A stretch of DNA of 40,192 nt from Sulfurimonas sp. UBA6014 (GTDB taxonomy: Bacteria; Campylobacterota; Campylobacteria; Campylobacterales; Sulfurimonadaceae). The notes beneath the pieces are model-generated. The model worked only from the letters and a program-made list of their open reading frames with translations, was not told the origin of the DNA and ran no database searches. Position 1 is the stretch's first letter, and the number at the start of each line of letters is the position of its first letter. Positions 31,879-40,164 of this stretch are shown one piece after another. The stretch lies in NCBI GenBank assembly GCA_002428085.1, contig DJAA01000066.1, positions 35,148 to 75,339 of the forward strand, written 5' to 3'. Made by a program: the position numbers and the translations under genes.

Positions 31879-32708
31879 TCTTTGCCTTTATTTAAAGTTT
31901 TAAATTCACTCAAAGTTATTTCGCTCAACACGCCCCCTATATAAGAAAATCGTAAATTATTTTTCGATTTAAATACTTTTTTTCCCAGATGTGTCTCTAT
32001 GGTCAAATTTCCATGTCCAAATACCATGAGCCAGTCTCTCTCTGGGTCTAATGCAAATTCACCCGAAACAGTCTTTTGATACCTCTTGTCGGTTTTTAAA
32101 TCTATGTAGCCCATCCATACGTTTGCACTTGAGAACACCTTTAAAGCTTTAGAAGAAACTGGCACTTCTTGAGCTACAACATTCTGAGTTGCTAAGGTAT
32201 CATTGAAATCTACACTAGAGTTATTAATATCTGCCACAGAGGAATTTGCATCTTCAAGAGTTACGTTCAAATCTTCTTGAGCGTAAATATCTATAACAGC
32301 AGCAGGACTCTCCACGATTTCACTTTGGAGCATTTGAACCGTTTTATCTGTCTCTTGCGATGAGAAATTTGTTATTGTAAATGCAGCAACAATTACAAAA
32401 ACAATAACAGCTATGGACATATATACAAAAGAGTAATTTTTCTTCTTCTTTGGTGTCACAAAAACTTTATTTTTTTGAGTCCCACCTGGAGTATTATCAC
32501 TAAAATATTTTTCTGCCTTAGCTTTTAGGGTATCTAAGTTTACATCATACTCTTTCTCAAGAATAGAGACAAAACCCAAGAAATGGATTCTGCTCATCCC
32601 CTCAAAACTCTCATGAAGCATAGCTTGCACATAGTGTTTTTTTATATATGTGGTCTCATGTATTTTTTGAGCACCCAACTCTTTTAGTTTTTGCATTCCT
32701 TCACTCAT
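31872..32708 (-). CDS. RodZ-like single-pass membrane protein
   Basis: This 278-residue protein has a cytoplasmic N-terminal helical region (about 1-70) resembling the HTH-type domain of RodZ, a basic patch ('TPKKKKNY'), one membrane helix (about 93-113), an Asn/Asp-rich linker, and a C-terminal beta domain (about 175-278) like DUF4115, the periplasmic end of RodZ. RodZ links MreB filaments to the elongation complex. The N-terminal domain is divergent ('KIHETTYIKKHYVQAML'), so the assignment is by architecture. The start overlaps rlmB as ATGA. Neither mreB nor other shape genes are in view. Confidence 0.7.
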   Translation of the reverse strand: MSEGMQKLKELGAQKIHETTYIKKHYVQAMLHESFEGMSRIHFLGFVSILEKEYDVNLDTLKAKAEKYFSDNTPGGTQKNKVFVTPKKKKNYSFVYMSIAVIVFVIVAAFTITNFSSQETDKTVQMLQSEIVESPAAVIDIYAQEDLNVTLEDANSSVADINNSSVDFNDTLATQNVVAQEVPVSSKALKVFSSANVWMGYIDLKTDKRYQKTVSGEFALDPERDWLMVFGHGNLTIETHLGKKVFKSKNNLRFSYIGGVLSEITLSEFKTLNKGKEW

Positions 32709-33385
32709 ACTCTCATCCTGTCCATTAAAATAGCTCCTGCAACGCTTACATTTAAAGAATCAAATGCATGCGACATATGTATCCCTACAACTTCATCAAG
32801 TTTTGAAATCACACGGGGAAGAAGTCCTTCCCCCTCACTTCCTAAAACAAGAACTCTTCTTGGTTTTATTTTTACTTCTCGAATGTCTTTGCCACCCATG
32901 TCAGCACCATAAATACAAAATCCTGACATTTTCAAGTCATTGAGCACATCATAAACATTATGCTCCAAAGCTAAAGGCATATCAAAAAGTGCCCCCGTAC
33001 TCGTTCTAAGAATTGGTTCAATAGAGAGATTTTTAAGTCCACAAATAACGATTCCTTCAACGCCCAATGCGTAAGCACTTCTAACAATCGCACCTATATT
33101 TCCGACATCTGTCAGGCTAGACAAAACCAAAATAAAATCTTTATCTAAAAAAGAGCTAAAAAGGTGAAGCTCATACTCATCCACTTCAGCCAAATATCCT
33201 TGATGATTTGCATTTTTACACATTTTTTGTGCAGCTTCTTGAGGGATTCTTTTCACCTCAAAACCCATTTTCATCAAACGAGAATACTCTTTTTTTTCAA
33301 GCTCTTTGGCAATATAAAGCGTCTTGATTTTGTTTGGATAGTTATCAATTACATAGTTTACGGGTTGTTTTGCATATATTAACAT
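32705..33385 (-). CDS. rlmB: SpoU-family rRNA (guanosine-2'-O)-methyltransferase RlmB-like
   Basis: The 226-residue protein has an N-terminal substrate-binding region (1-75) and the SPOUT fold with its three motifs: motif 1 in 'SSLTDVGNIGAIVRSA', motif 2 in 'VLVLGSEGEGL' and motif 3 in 'LNVSVAGAILM'. The family methylates rRNA or tRNA using SAM in a knotted active site; RlmB acts on G2251 of 23S rRNA in E. coli, but the exact target here is inferred. There is no ribosome site before the ATG, and a TAGAAT box ends six bases ahead of it. Confidence 0.88.
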   Translation of the reverse strand: MLIYAKQPVNYVIDNYPNKIKTLYIAKELEKKEYSRLMKMGFEVKRIPQEAAQKMCKNANHQGYLAEVDEYELHLFSSFLDKDFILVLSSLTDVGNIGAIVRSAYALGVEGIVICGLKNLSIEPILRTSTGALFDMPLALEHNVYDVLNDLKMSGFCIYGADMGGKDIREVKIKPRRVLVLGSEGEGLLPRVISKLDEVVGIHMSHAFDSLNVSVAGAILMDRMRV

Positions 33386-33391
33386 AAAGAC

Positions 33392-33397
33392 ATTCTA
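33392..33397 (-). promoter_or_regulatory. -10 box abutting the rlmB start codon
   Basis: The minus strand reads TAGAAT six bases before the ATG at 33385, so transcription would begin at the start codon. No ribosome site is present between them. The gap 33386-33486 contains nothing else clear. Confidence 0.4.
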
Positions 33398-33486
33398 TCC
33401 AAAAAGGTTTAATATTTCACTAATGTTGCATTTTAAATTTTTTATGTACCAAATATTGATACATCACTTTTAAATCAAGAACAGCT

Positions 33487-34302
33487 TCAAAGTGTAAGTA
33501 ATCTTTGATAGCAGCTTTTTGTATTTTCTCCCGTTATTTTACTTATAAGTTTTGCTTGAATTTTCTTTGGCAAATCAAGCTCAAGTATATCATTTTGGCC
33601 AATAGCACTGCTTGCATGAAGCACTCCTGCTTCTATGACTACAACCCACTCGCCTTTATAATTACCACTCAGCTTTTGCAAAATTTCTTTGGCAGTCCCA
33701 TGAAAATAATTTTGAAATTTTTTTGTAAGCTCTTTGGCTAAAAATATTTTTCTCTCCCCTGCTTCTTTATCTATCTCCAAAAGAAGTTTTTCAAGTCTGT
33801 GGGGCGACTCATAAAGGATGGTTGCGTAGCCACTATGAAGTGCCCCTTGAAGTCCACTCTCTCTTGAATTTCCTTTATGATCTAAAAAGCCATAAAAAAG
33901 CATTTGGGTCTCTACAAATCCACTTGCTACAAAAGCGGTAAGAAGTGCATTTGCACCAGGAAAAACATCATACGCAATGCCATTATCTATGCAATAACGG
34001 ACTAAAACTTGTCCAGGATCGCTAATTCCAGGCATGCCTGCATCACTTACATAAACAACATTTTGCTCAAAAAAAGAGGGTTCTAGTTTTTCAACAAAAG
34101 ATTTTTCATTGTGTGAATGGAGTGGTATAAAATTTTGATGCTCTTTGGGAGTTAAGTTGTATCGCTCTTTTAGGATGTTGATGAGTTTTTTAGTAACGCG
34201 AGTATCTTCGCAAAGAAGGGTATCGGCTTCACTTAGAGCACTCATGGCTCGAAGTGTTATATCGCCTATATTTCCAATGGGAGTTGGAACTAAGAATAGC
34301 AA
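33487..34302 (-). CDS. rsmI: 16S rRNA (cytidine-1402-2'-O)-methyltransferase
   Basis: RsmI methylates C1402 in the 16S decoding centre. The 271-residue product begins 'MLFLVPTPIGNIGDITLRA', the family hallmark, and carries 'LLCEDTRVTKKLI', 'YVSDAGMPGISDPG' for SAM and 'VFPGANALLTAFVASGF'; 'TILYESPHRLEKLL' follows. It sits 10 bases after rpmE in the same direction, so they share a transcript. Confidence 0.95.
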   Translation of the reverse strand: MLFLVPTPIGNIGDITLRAMSALSEADTLLCEDTRVTKKLINILKERYNLTPKEHQNFIPLHSHNEKSFVEKLEPSFFEQNVVYVSDAGMPGISDPGQVLVRYCIDNGIAYDVFPGANALLTAFVASGFVETQMLFYGFLDHKGNSRESGLQGALHSGYATILYESPHRLEKLLLEIDKEAGERKIFLAKELTKKFQNYFHGTAKEILQKLSGNYKGEWVVVIEAGVLHASSAIGQNDILELDLPKKIQAKLISKITGENTKSCYQRLLTL

Positions 34303-34312
34303 GTTTTAAAAA

Positions 34313-34513
34313 CTATTTTTGAGCGTAACGTGCGTTGAATTTCTCAATTCTTCCTGCAGTGTCAACACGTCTTTCAGAACCTGTAAAGAATGGGTGACAC
34401 TCATTACAAATGTCGATTCTTAACTCGTTTTTTTGACTTTTCGTCTCAAATGTGTTGCCACATGCGCAAGTAACTGTGCAAGCTACCAATTTAGGGTGAA
34501 GATCTTTTTTCAT
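34313..34513 (-). CDS. rpmE: 50S ribosomal protein L31
   Basis: This is a 66-residue L31 of the zinc-binding (C+) type, with Cys16 and Cys18 in 'TCACGN' and Cys36 and Cys39 in 'CNECH' as the expected ligands; a fifth cysteine is at 12. Its start 'MKKDLHPKLVACTV' is typical, and an AAGG site precedes the ATG. The leader upstream of it contains mutually exclusive hairpins, consistent with regulated expression. Confidence 0.96.
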   Translation of the reverse strand: MKKDLHPKLVACTVTCACGNTFETKSQKNELRIDICNECHPFFTGSERRVDTAGRIEKFNARYAQK

Positions 34514-34540
34514 GTTTTGCCTTTTGATACGCGTCTTGTG

Positions 34541-34602
34541 TACGGATATCTATATATTTTTTAAATCCGTATGGGTGCGGATTTTTTACAGACGGGATTA
34601 TA
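34541..34602 (-). promoter_or_regulatory. rpmE promoter and two-state leader
   Basis: The minus strand has TATAAT at 34602-34597, giving a leader of about 75 bases. Within it AAATCCG (34584-34578) can pair with CGGATTT (34569-34563), while TACGGAT (34571-34565) can instead pair with ATCCGTA (34547-34541). The two stems share a strand and exclude each other. Control by L31 binding or attenuation is inferred. Confidence 0.5.
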
Positions 34603-34643
34603 TCTAAATTTATCTTAAATTTTCAATGCGCTAAAAGGCACCT

Positions 34644-36380
34644 CTAAAGAGATTCTAAGAAGTTGGAGAGTTCCTTTTTTAAATCGTTTTTATCTTCAGG
34701 CGATAATTTTTCCACTTGATAAGAGAGCTTAAATCCATTTTTTTCAATAGCGATATTTTGCCTATCTTGAACCACTTCATCTCCCTCAACTTTATACAAA
34801 ATCACGGGACGTTTCAATCCTTTTGGCGTGATGCTTGTCATCTCTTTACAACTATATTTATCTGCTACTAAAAGTTTTGTCTCCTGCGAGATAAATATTT
34901 CATTGGGATTTGCAGAGGACTCGATGCGGCTTGCCAAATTTACAGATGAGCCAATAATCGTATATTCCAATCTGTCTTTACTCCCAAAATTTCCCACCGT
35001 ACAATATCCTGTATGAATTCCCATCCTCACTTCAAAAGGTTTTGTGAAACCCTTTTCTCTCCATTTATGATGTAATATTTTAAGTCTCTCATGCATAGCA
35101 AGAGCCATTTCTATACATGAAAGCGCATCTTCGCGAACCCCTTTTGAGTGGGGGTCGCCAAAAAATAGCATGATGGCATCACCCATATATTTATCTACTG
35201 TTGCACCGTATTTTAGAGCAATAATAGTCATTTCATTGAGATAATCGTTTAAAAGTTCACTTAAATCTTCTGACTCCATCGTATCTGTCGTGTCGGTAAA
35301 ATTTACTATATCTGAAAAAAATATCGTTAATTTTTTACGCTTTGATGTGAGCGTTACATCTTGATGACCCAAAAATATAGACTCATACACTTGAGGAGAA
35401 AGATAGCGTGAGAGCTTCGTTGAGAGCTCTTGAAGCATCTCATTTTTCCCTCTCTCTTCAATCAAATTTTCACGATTTTTTGCTTCAAGTTTGAGCCTCT
35501 CAAGAGCATTGGACATTCCTAGTATCATTTTATTAAAGGAGGTTGACAATTTGCCTATTTCATCTCCAGAAGAGACTTCAACCTGATAAGAATAATCCTG
35601 TTTTTGGGTTATCTCTTCGACGACTCCAGAGAGTTTAATGATGGGCTTTATCAGTATATTGAGAAAATAAAAGGCAATTAATCCTATCATAAAAGCACCA
35701 ACAAGTAATGTTATAAGAAACAATTGCTCATATTTTTTCAACGAATTTAAAAATATTTCCTGATTTTGCTCTAAAACTATCTCTATATTTTGCTTTGTTT
35801 TCAAGGGTTTGCTGACATGGATCTCCTCTTTAAAACTGTCTGTTTTAAAGAGAATCTTTGTTTTATCCAAAGTAATATAATAGTGCCGCTCATGGGAGTT
35901 TTCAAAGAAATAGGTGATGTTTTTCAAAGAAAAATCAAGAGTCAATTTTCCTATAACAGAACCATCAAAGGGTGATTTTATATCGACTGAAAAAAACGGT
36001 ACAAAATTAGCAGTGCTAAAAAGCATTTTGGCATCACTCGATGCGATGATTTTTCCTGATGTATCGATGATATGAAAATCACCCTCAAGACTCAGTTCTT
36101 TTTTTTTCTCTTCTAAAAGATTGGAAATTCTGCGGTCAACATCATTTGAAAAAATATCATTCATGACATCTAAACGACTTAAAAACAAGAGGTCTCTCTC
36201 AAGCGTACTTAGATACTGTTCAATCCTTTCTACACTTAAAAACAACTGTGTCTTCATCTCCTCTTGGGTATTGTCATGATACTTGCCTCTCAATATATTT
36301 CCGCCATATATCATAAGAAGGGCGTAGGGCAAAATACTTACACAGAGGATAAGTGAGACTATTTTTAATCTAAAACTCAT
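34644..36380 (-). CDS. membrane sensor adenylate cyclase (class III)
   Basis: The 578-residue protein has a membrane helix (about 6-26), an extracytoplasmic sensor (about 30-215, Cache-like), a second helix (about 219-241), a HAMP domain (about 242-295), a coiled stretch, and a class III cyclase domain (about 345-525). The metal aspartates Asp357 ('FFSDIVNFT') and Asp401 ('KYMGDAIM'), the transition-state residues Asn481 and Arg485 ('SVNLASR') and the base-selecting Lys397 and Thr474 ('EYTIIG') are all present, so ATP is the expected substrate; Lys/Thr is the class IIIb pattern. The gene overlaps the PstS-like gene by 11 bases. Confidence 0.9.
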   Translation of the reverse strand: MSFRLKIVSLILCVSILPYALLMIYGGNILRGKYHDNTQEEMKTQLFLSVERIEQYLSTLERDLLFLSRLDVMNDIFSNDVDRRISNLLEEKKKELSLEGDFHIIDTSGKIIASSDAKMLFSTANFVPFFSVDIKSPFDGSVIGKLTLDFSLKNITYFFENSHERHYYITLDKTKILFKTDSFKEEIHVSKPLKTKQNIEIVLEQNQEIFLNSLKKYEQLFLITLLVGAFMIGLIAFYFLNILIKPIIKLSGVVEEITQKQDYSYQVEVSSGDEIGKLSTSFNKMILGMSNALERLKLEAKNRENLIEERGKNEMLQELSTKLSRYLSPQVYESIFLGHQDVTLTSKRKKLTIFFSDIVNFTDTTDTMESEDLSELLNDYLNEMTIIALKYGATVDKYMGDAIMLFFGDPHSKGVREDALSCIEMALAMHERLKILHHKWREKGFTKPFEVRMGIHTGYCTVGNFGSKDRLEYTIIGSSVNLASRIESSANPNEIFISQETKLLVADKYSCKEMTSITPKGLKRPVILYKVEGDEVVQDRQNIAIEKNGFKLSYQVEKLSPEDKNDLKKELSNFLESL

Positions 36381-36771
36381 ACACGATTCTCATATCCTTA
36401 TCAATCAAGCCAATAGGGAGATATCCGATGGCGCCATTGACATTTTTCACAAAAAGTTTCATAGAGTTTTCAGAAGACTGTACTACAGGAGGGCGAATGC
36501 CATGAAAATGCTGCTTCACCCAATAGTTACTCAGCTGCTCTCTTTCGATTTGTAAAATCTTTTTCTCAAATGTGTCACGCATAGGTGAAGCAGAAGAAAT
36601 ATTAACAGGAACAACGATTTCATCATCTACAAACTGCTTTTTTAAGATAAATATATCTTTAATCTGTTTTACCGAGAGCGTTGCTATGGCGCTCTTCTCA
36701 CTCACAACTACAGCATATTCAGATGAAAACAAAGAGGTGGTTATTAAAAATATAAAAGCTAAATTTCTCAT
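36370..36771 (-). CDS. small PstS-like periplasmic binding protein
   Basis: The 133-residue protein has a signal peptide ('LAFIFLITTSLFSSEYA') and a single-lobe fragment of the phosphate-binding (PstS-like) fold: 'LSVKQIKDIFILKKQFVDD', 'PVNISSASPMRDTFEKKIL' and 'NGAIGYLPIGLID' (each partly shown). It is about half the length of a full PstS, but such short forms are a known group. Its ATG overlaps the porin stop by one base (TAATG) and its end overlaps the cyclase gene, so it may present a ligand to the cyclase's sensor domain. The ligand is unknown; phosphate is not assured. Confidence 0.8.
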   Translation of the reverse strand: MRNLAFIFLITTSLFSSEYAVVVSEKSAIATLSVKQIKDIFILKKQFVDDEIVVPVNISSASPMRDTFEKKILQIEREQLSNYWVKQHFHGIRPPVVQSSENSMKLFVKNVNGAIGYLPIGLIDKDMRIVYEF

Positions 36772-37760
36772 TAGAACAACACCGAAAAAGAGAGGATGGA
36801 TTTATTGAGATGCGCATCAGAGTTTACCTGACACTCTGCTTTTAAAGAAATTGAGTAAATGGGTCTGTAGCTGTATCCAACTACTCCGATGTGATTGATC
36901 TGTGAAACTCTTTCATCATCAAAATACTCATAACGCCCTATGACTGCATGTTTTAAACTGAAACTATACATACCTTGCGCGTAACCAGAAAATTGATAAC
37001 TTTTGGAATTTAACTTTTTATTCTCAAGTGCATTATACGCCATTTCAGTTTGGACAACGAATGGATACGCATCGTATTTTGCATTCATCTGCGCAAATTG
37101 AACCCGTGTATCTTCTTCTTTTGTTCTATACTCGCCTAAAGACCCGCCAAAGTCTATAGCATCTGAGTATTCATAATTTAAAACCGCTCCAAGAAAATGA
37201 TCATTTTTAATATTGATATAATCTTCATCAATGTCATCATTAAATTGTCCAAATAAGTGATACTCAAATCTATTATCCTCATCTAAATGTCCATATAAAT
37301 CAAGACCACTTAAGAGTTTTGGAAACATGAGAGTGCTATAAAGCGGGCTTGAGCTTGTGTCACGCAATACGTTAATAGGTTCAAGATTCCAATAACCAAT
37401 TGGCGTTATCTGCTTGCCTAAACGAAAATTAAACATCTCTGAATAGCCATAATCTAAGTACATCCGTTCATAATGAAACTTTAAATCTGTCTCAGAGTTG
37501 TTAGCTCTTAAATCATGTGTGTGCAAAGGAGCTGCTTCAAACTCAACCATATAAGAGAGTTTTGGGTAAAGAGCTCCATATGCTAAAAGTGCCACATCAT
37601 CTATTCGAAAACGATCTTGTTCCTCTGAAGCAGTATAATCTGTCGAAAAATATGCTCCGAGATTTAATGCTTCGTCTAGTTTTAAACCATGTCCCATCTC
37701 ATAATCATCTGCTCTTAAAAACAATGTAAAAAATAGAGTCATATATAAAAGTACTTTCAC
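36771..37760 (-). CDS. porin-like outer-membrane protein
   Basis: The product has 329 residues, starting at a GTG with AAGGAT four bases upstream. A signal peptide ('VLLYMTLFFTLFLRADD') precedes alternating strands resembling phosphate-selective porin O/P family barrels, with 'LSYMVEFEAAPLH', 'NFRLGKQITPIGYWN', which is typical of that family, and a C-terminal 'SILSFSVLF' beta-signal. It is the first gene of a three-gene operon and has its own promoter (37801-37806). It is probably the outer-membrane entry for the ligand sensed by the following two genes. Confidence 0.82.
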   Translation of the reverse strand: MKVLLYMTLFFTLFLRADDYEMGHGLKLDEALNLGAYFSTDYTASEEQDRFRIDDVALLAYGALYPKLSYMVEFEAAPLHTHDLRANNSETDLKFHYERMYLDYGYSEMFNFRLGKQITPIGYWNLEPINVLRDTSSSPLYSTLMFPKLLSGLDLYGHLDEDNRFEYHLFGQFNDDIDEDYINIKNDHFLGAVLNYEYSDAIDFGGSLGEYRTKEEDTRVQFAQMNAKYDAYPFVVQTEMAYNALENKKLNSKSYQFSGYAQGMYSFSLKHAVIGRYEYFDDERVSQINHIGVVGYSYRPIYSISLKAECQVNSDAHLNKSILSFSVLF

Positions 37761-37800
37761 AATAATCCTTACAAAATAAGTCTGGTATTGTAGCCCATGT

Positions 37801-37806
37801 ATTATA
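37801..37806 (-). promoter_or_regulatory. -10 box of the porin/PBP/cyclase operon
   Basis: The minus strand reads TATAAT, 41 bases before the GTG at 37760, preceded by a T-run. This gives the three-gene cassette an independent promoter in the short gap after rsmE. Confidence 0.5.
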
Positions 37807-37830
37807 AAAAAAGATTATGCTAATCCCAAA

Positions 37831-38502
37831 TTAGAGTAAAATCTTCCCTGCCACTGCCAATATGGCTGTCTCTGAGCGAAGTGTCATGGGAGTATCTAGC
37901 CTAAAGACTTCTTGTGAGCTTAAAAGCGCACGCTCTTTCTTTGAAAAACCCCCTTCACAACCAATGAGAACAGTTTGAAAATCAACACTCTCTTTTAAAA
38001 TAGTGTCACAAAAATCAAAAACTTTTGCATTGGGGTATTTGGTTATAAATATTTGCAGTGTGTCCAAAATTTCAAACTCAATAAACGAAGTTCTTCCGCA
38101 TTGTTGCACGGAAGCTTCCAAAATTCTCTTAAATCTCTGAAGGTCAAGCTTAAAGTTTTTTTGGCTTCTTTCACAGTATATAAAAGAGATTTTGCTCACC
38201 CCTATTTCACTCAAAGCGGGCAAAACTTTCTCAATTGACTTTGCATCAATGACGCACCAACCGATGTGGAGCTTCTTTTTGCCCTCTACTTCTTGGTTTG
38301 ATGAAGAGAGAAGTTTTAGCTCTAAACTTCGAGCGTCAATGCTTTGTATTTCGTACGTGTAGAGTATTTTTAAATCTTCTTTATTTCTCAAGCTCAGCAT
38401 ATCACCGACCTCATGGCGACGGACTTTTACAAGGTATTTGTGCAAATCGCCTCGGAGTGCAATAAAAGGTTTTGAAGCATCCTCACACAAAATATAAATC
38501 AT
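37831..38502 (-). CDS. rsmE: 16S rRNA (uracil-1498-N3)-methyltransferase
   Basis: RsmE methylates U1498 of 16S rRNA. I take the ATG at 38502, which overlaps the upstream stop as ATGA, instead of a TTG four codons earlier; this gives 223 residues. It shows an N-terminal PUA-like region with 'HKYLVKVRRHEVGDMLSL', then the SPOUT domain with 'ERSQKNFKLDLQRFKRILEASVQQCGR' (partly shown), 'LIGCEGGFSKKE' and 'LRSETAILAVAGKIL', the family signatures. Confidence 0.95.
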   Translation of the reverse strand: MIYILCEDASKPFIALRGDLHKYLVKVRRHEVGDMLSLRNKEDLKILYTYEIQSIDARSLELKLLSSSNQEVEGKKKLHIGWCVIDAKSIEKVLPALSEIGVSKISFIYCERSQKNFKLDLQRFKRILEASVQQCGRTSFIEFEILDTLQIFITKYPNAKVFDFCDTILKESVDFQTVLIGCEGGFSKKERALLSSQEVFRLDTPMTLRSETAILAVAGKILL

Positions 38503-38906
38503 GACCACATCCAAGCAGAAATTGAAAAAATTAAAAAAACTTCAAAAAGTAAAATAGAAAATGCTTCCTTTTTATAGGACGAAAAAACCCCTTCTTGTTT
38601 TTTATCCAATGCCCTAAATTTTGAGGAACGCTTATTCTCTAAAATAATCAATACAAGTCCTATAACAATCATCATTATATTTTCAAGGGTAAAATCTAAG
38701 TGTTGAGAGGTCATCATAACGATACCTGTGAAAATAACAGCCGCGATAGCAATCATGCCAATAGGCATAAAAAGTCTTAATTTTCTTGCGTATGCTTTTA
38801 GTTCTTGTGCCAGACCAAGCATCATTGCATTGATAAAAATCACAGCCAGCACGCCCATAACACTTAAGTTGTGTGTTACAATACTCATATTATACATTTC
38901 ATTCAT
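38499..38906 (-). CDS. four-helix integral membrane protein of unknown function
   Basis: This 135-residue protein has four predicted membrane helices (about 11-32, 43-65, 71-90 and 110-133). There are three candidate ATG starts within seven codons (38906, 38897, 38888) and no clear ribosome site for any, so the N-terminus is uncertain. It overlaps rsmE by four bases. I recall a membrane protein in the same place in Campylobacter jejuni (Cj0157c). The family and function are not recognised. Confidence 0.75.
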   Translation of the reverse strand: MNEMYNMSIVTHNLSVMGVLAVIFINAMMLGLAQELKAYARKLRLFMPIGMIAIAAVIFTGIVMMTSQHLDFTLENIMMIVIGLVLIILENKRSSKFRALDKKQEGVFSSYKKEAFSILLFEVFLIFSISAWMWS

Positions 38907-38946
38907 GACGAAATTTTACAATAATTATCTACAAAAAAGGGACAAT

Positions 38947-40164
38947 ATGGCTGTTAAAGTAGAAGAAGCATTCGATTTAATTTATAAAAATGTATCTGGT
39001 GGATTTTTAAAAATAGTCCCTCTTGAGCAAGCTTTAGGTTTTATTTTAGCCAAAGATCTCTTTGCCACTCATAACCTTCCACCTTACGATAATTCGGCAA
39101 TGGATGGATATGCTGCAAAAATTTCAGATTCAGGTAGTTGTGTGGTGGTAAATCATACTATTTTTGCAGGAGACAATTCCGATAAAGAGCTCTCAGCTGG
39201 ATTTGCTATTAAAATCATGACAGGCGCTAAAATTCCCCTTGCAACACAGTGTATCGTCCCCAATGAAGATGTCATAGCGTGCCAAATGGGAGTTAAACTT
39301 CCCGATAATTTAGTCATCTCCAAACATATTCGCCTTCTTGGTGAAGATATCAAAAGTGGCGACTTGCTTTTAAAAACAGGGACTAAACTTGGTGCTTACC
39401 AAATTGCCCTTTTGGCTTCTCAAGGGATAAGTCATGTTCAAGTTTACAAAAAACCCAAAGTTGCCCTTTTTGCCTCGGGAAGCGAGTTAAAGATGCACTT
39501 TGAAACTATTGAACCTTTTCAACTTTATAACACAAACACCCCAACATTTTTTGCAAGAGCACAAGAGCTTGGCTGCGAAGTAGAATTTATAGGCACCGCA
39601 CATGACTCTCTTGAAGATATCCGAAAACACATCAAAAGCGCTCTTACGTGTGACCTCATTGTCACAAGCGGTGGAGTAAGTGTTGGGGATGCCGACTACA
39701 CAAAAGAGGCATTTGCTCCATTTGGTTATGAAATATTTTTCGATAAAATCGACATCAAACCTGGCAAACCTACAACATTTGGTCGCATAGAAAATACTTA
39801 CGTTTTAAATCTTCCTGGAAATCCACTCGCTGCGGCACTCAACTTTGAACTTTTTGGAAGCAGTATTATCTTGGCTCTCAGCGGCGATACCTCAAAATAT
39901 CTCCACTTTATAAAAGCCAAAATGAAAGAGGAGTATCTCATAAAAGCGGGTAAAAGAACTTTGGTGCCTGGTTTTTTTGATGGAGAGTATTTTACACCAT
40001 GCGAAAAATTTGCTCCTGGGATGATAATGCCTCTTGCAACTTCCAACGCTTTTATCATGGTTGATGAGGCTTGCAGCAGCTTAGCATGTGGAAGTTATGT
40101 GAAGGTACTCTCAACAAGGTTTAGTTTTACTTCTCTTAAGAGGGTTAGTTTGGTGAGTAATTGA
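38947..40164 (+). CDS. moeA: molybdopterin molybdenumtransferase MoeA
   Basis: MoeA inserts molybdate into adenylylated molybdopterin to form the cofactor used by enzymes such as the formate dehydrogenase in this window. The ATG at 38947 follows AAAAAAGGGA and starts the family sequence 'MAVKVEEAFDLIYK'; the reading frame stays open for 73 further codons upstream by chance. The 405 residues include 'LPPYDNSAMDGYA', 'MTGAKIPLATQCIVPNED', 'VTSGGVSVGDADYTKE' and 'LPGNPLAAALN'. The gene is divergent from the membrane protein gene, with 40 bases between them. The remaining 28 bases of the window after it hold nothing clear. Confidence 0.95.
   Translation: MAVKVEEAFDLIYKNVSGGFLKIVPLEQALGFILAKDLFATHNLPPYDNSAMDGYAAKISDSGSCVVVNHTIFAGDNSDKELSAGFAIKIMTGAKIPLATQCIVPNEDVIACQMGVKLPDNLVISKHIRLLGEDIKSGDLLLKTGTKLGAYQIALLASQGISHVQVYKKPKVALFASGSELKMHFETIEPFQLYNTNTPTFFARAQELGCEVEFIGTAHDSLEDIRKHIKSALTCDLIVTSGGVSVGDADYTKEAFAPFGYEIFFDKIDIKPGKPTTFGRIENTYVLNLPGNPLAAALNFELFGSSIILALSGDTSKYLHFIKAKMKEEYLIKAGKRTLVPGFFDGEYFTPCEKFAPGMIMPLATSNAFIMVDEACSSLACGSYVKVLSTRFSFTSLKRVSLVSN

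Noticed and set aside
34563..34587. Plus-strand intrinsic terminator (stem followed by TTTTTT)
   Set aside because: No plus-strand gene ends here; the stem is better read as part of the rpmE leader on the minus strand, though a role in stopping antisense transcription remains possible.
38728..38946. N-terminal extension of moeA by 73 codons
   Set aside because: The extension runs antisense through the membrane protein gene; the family start and a ribosome site are at 38947.
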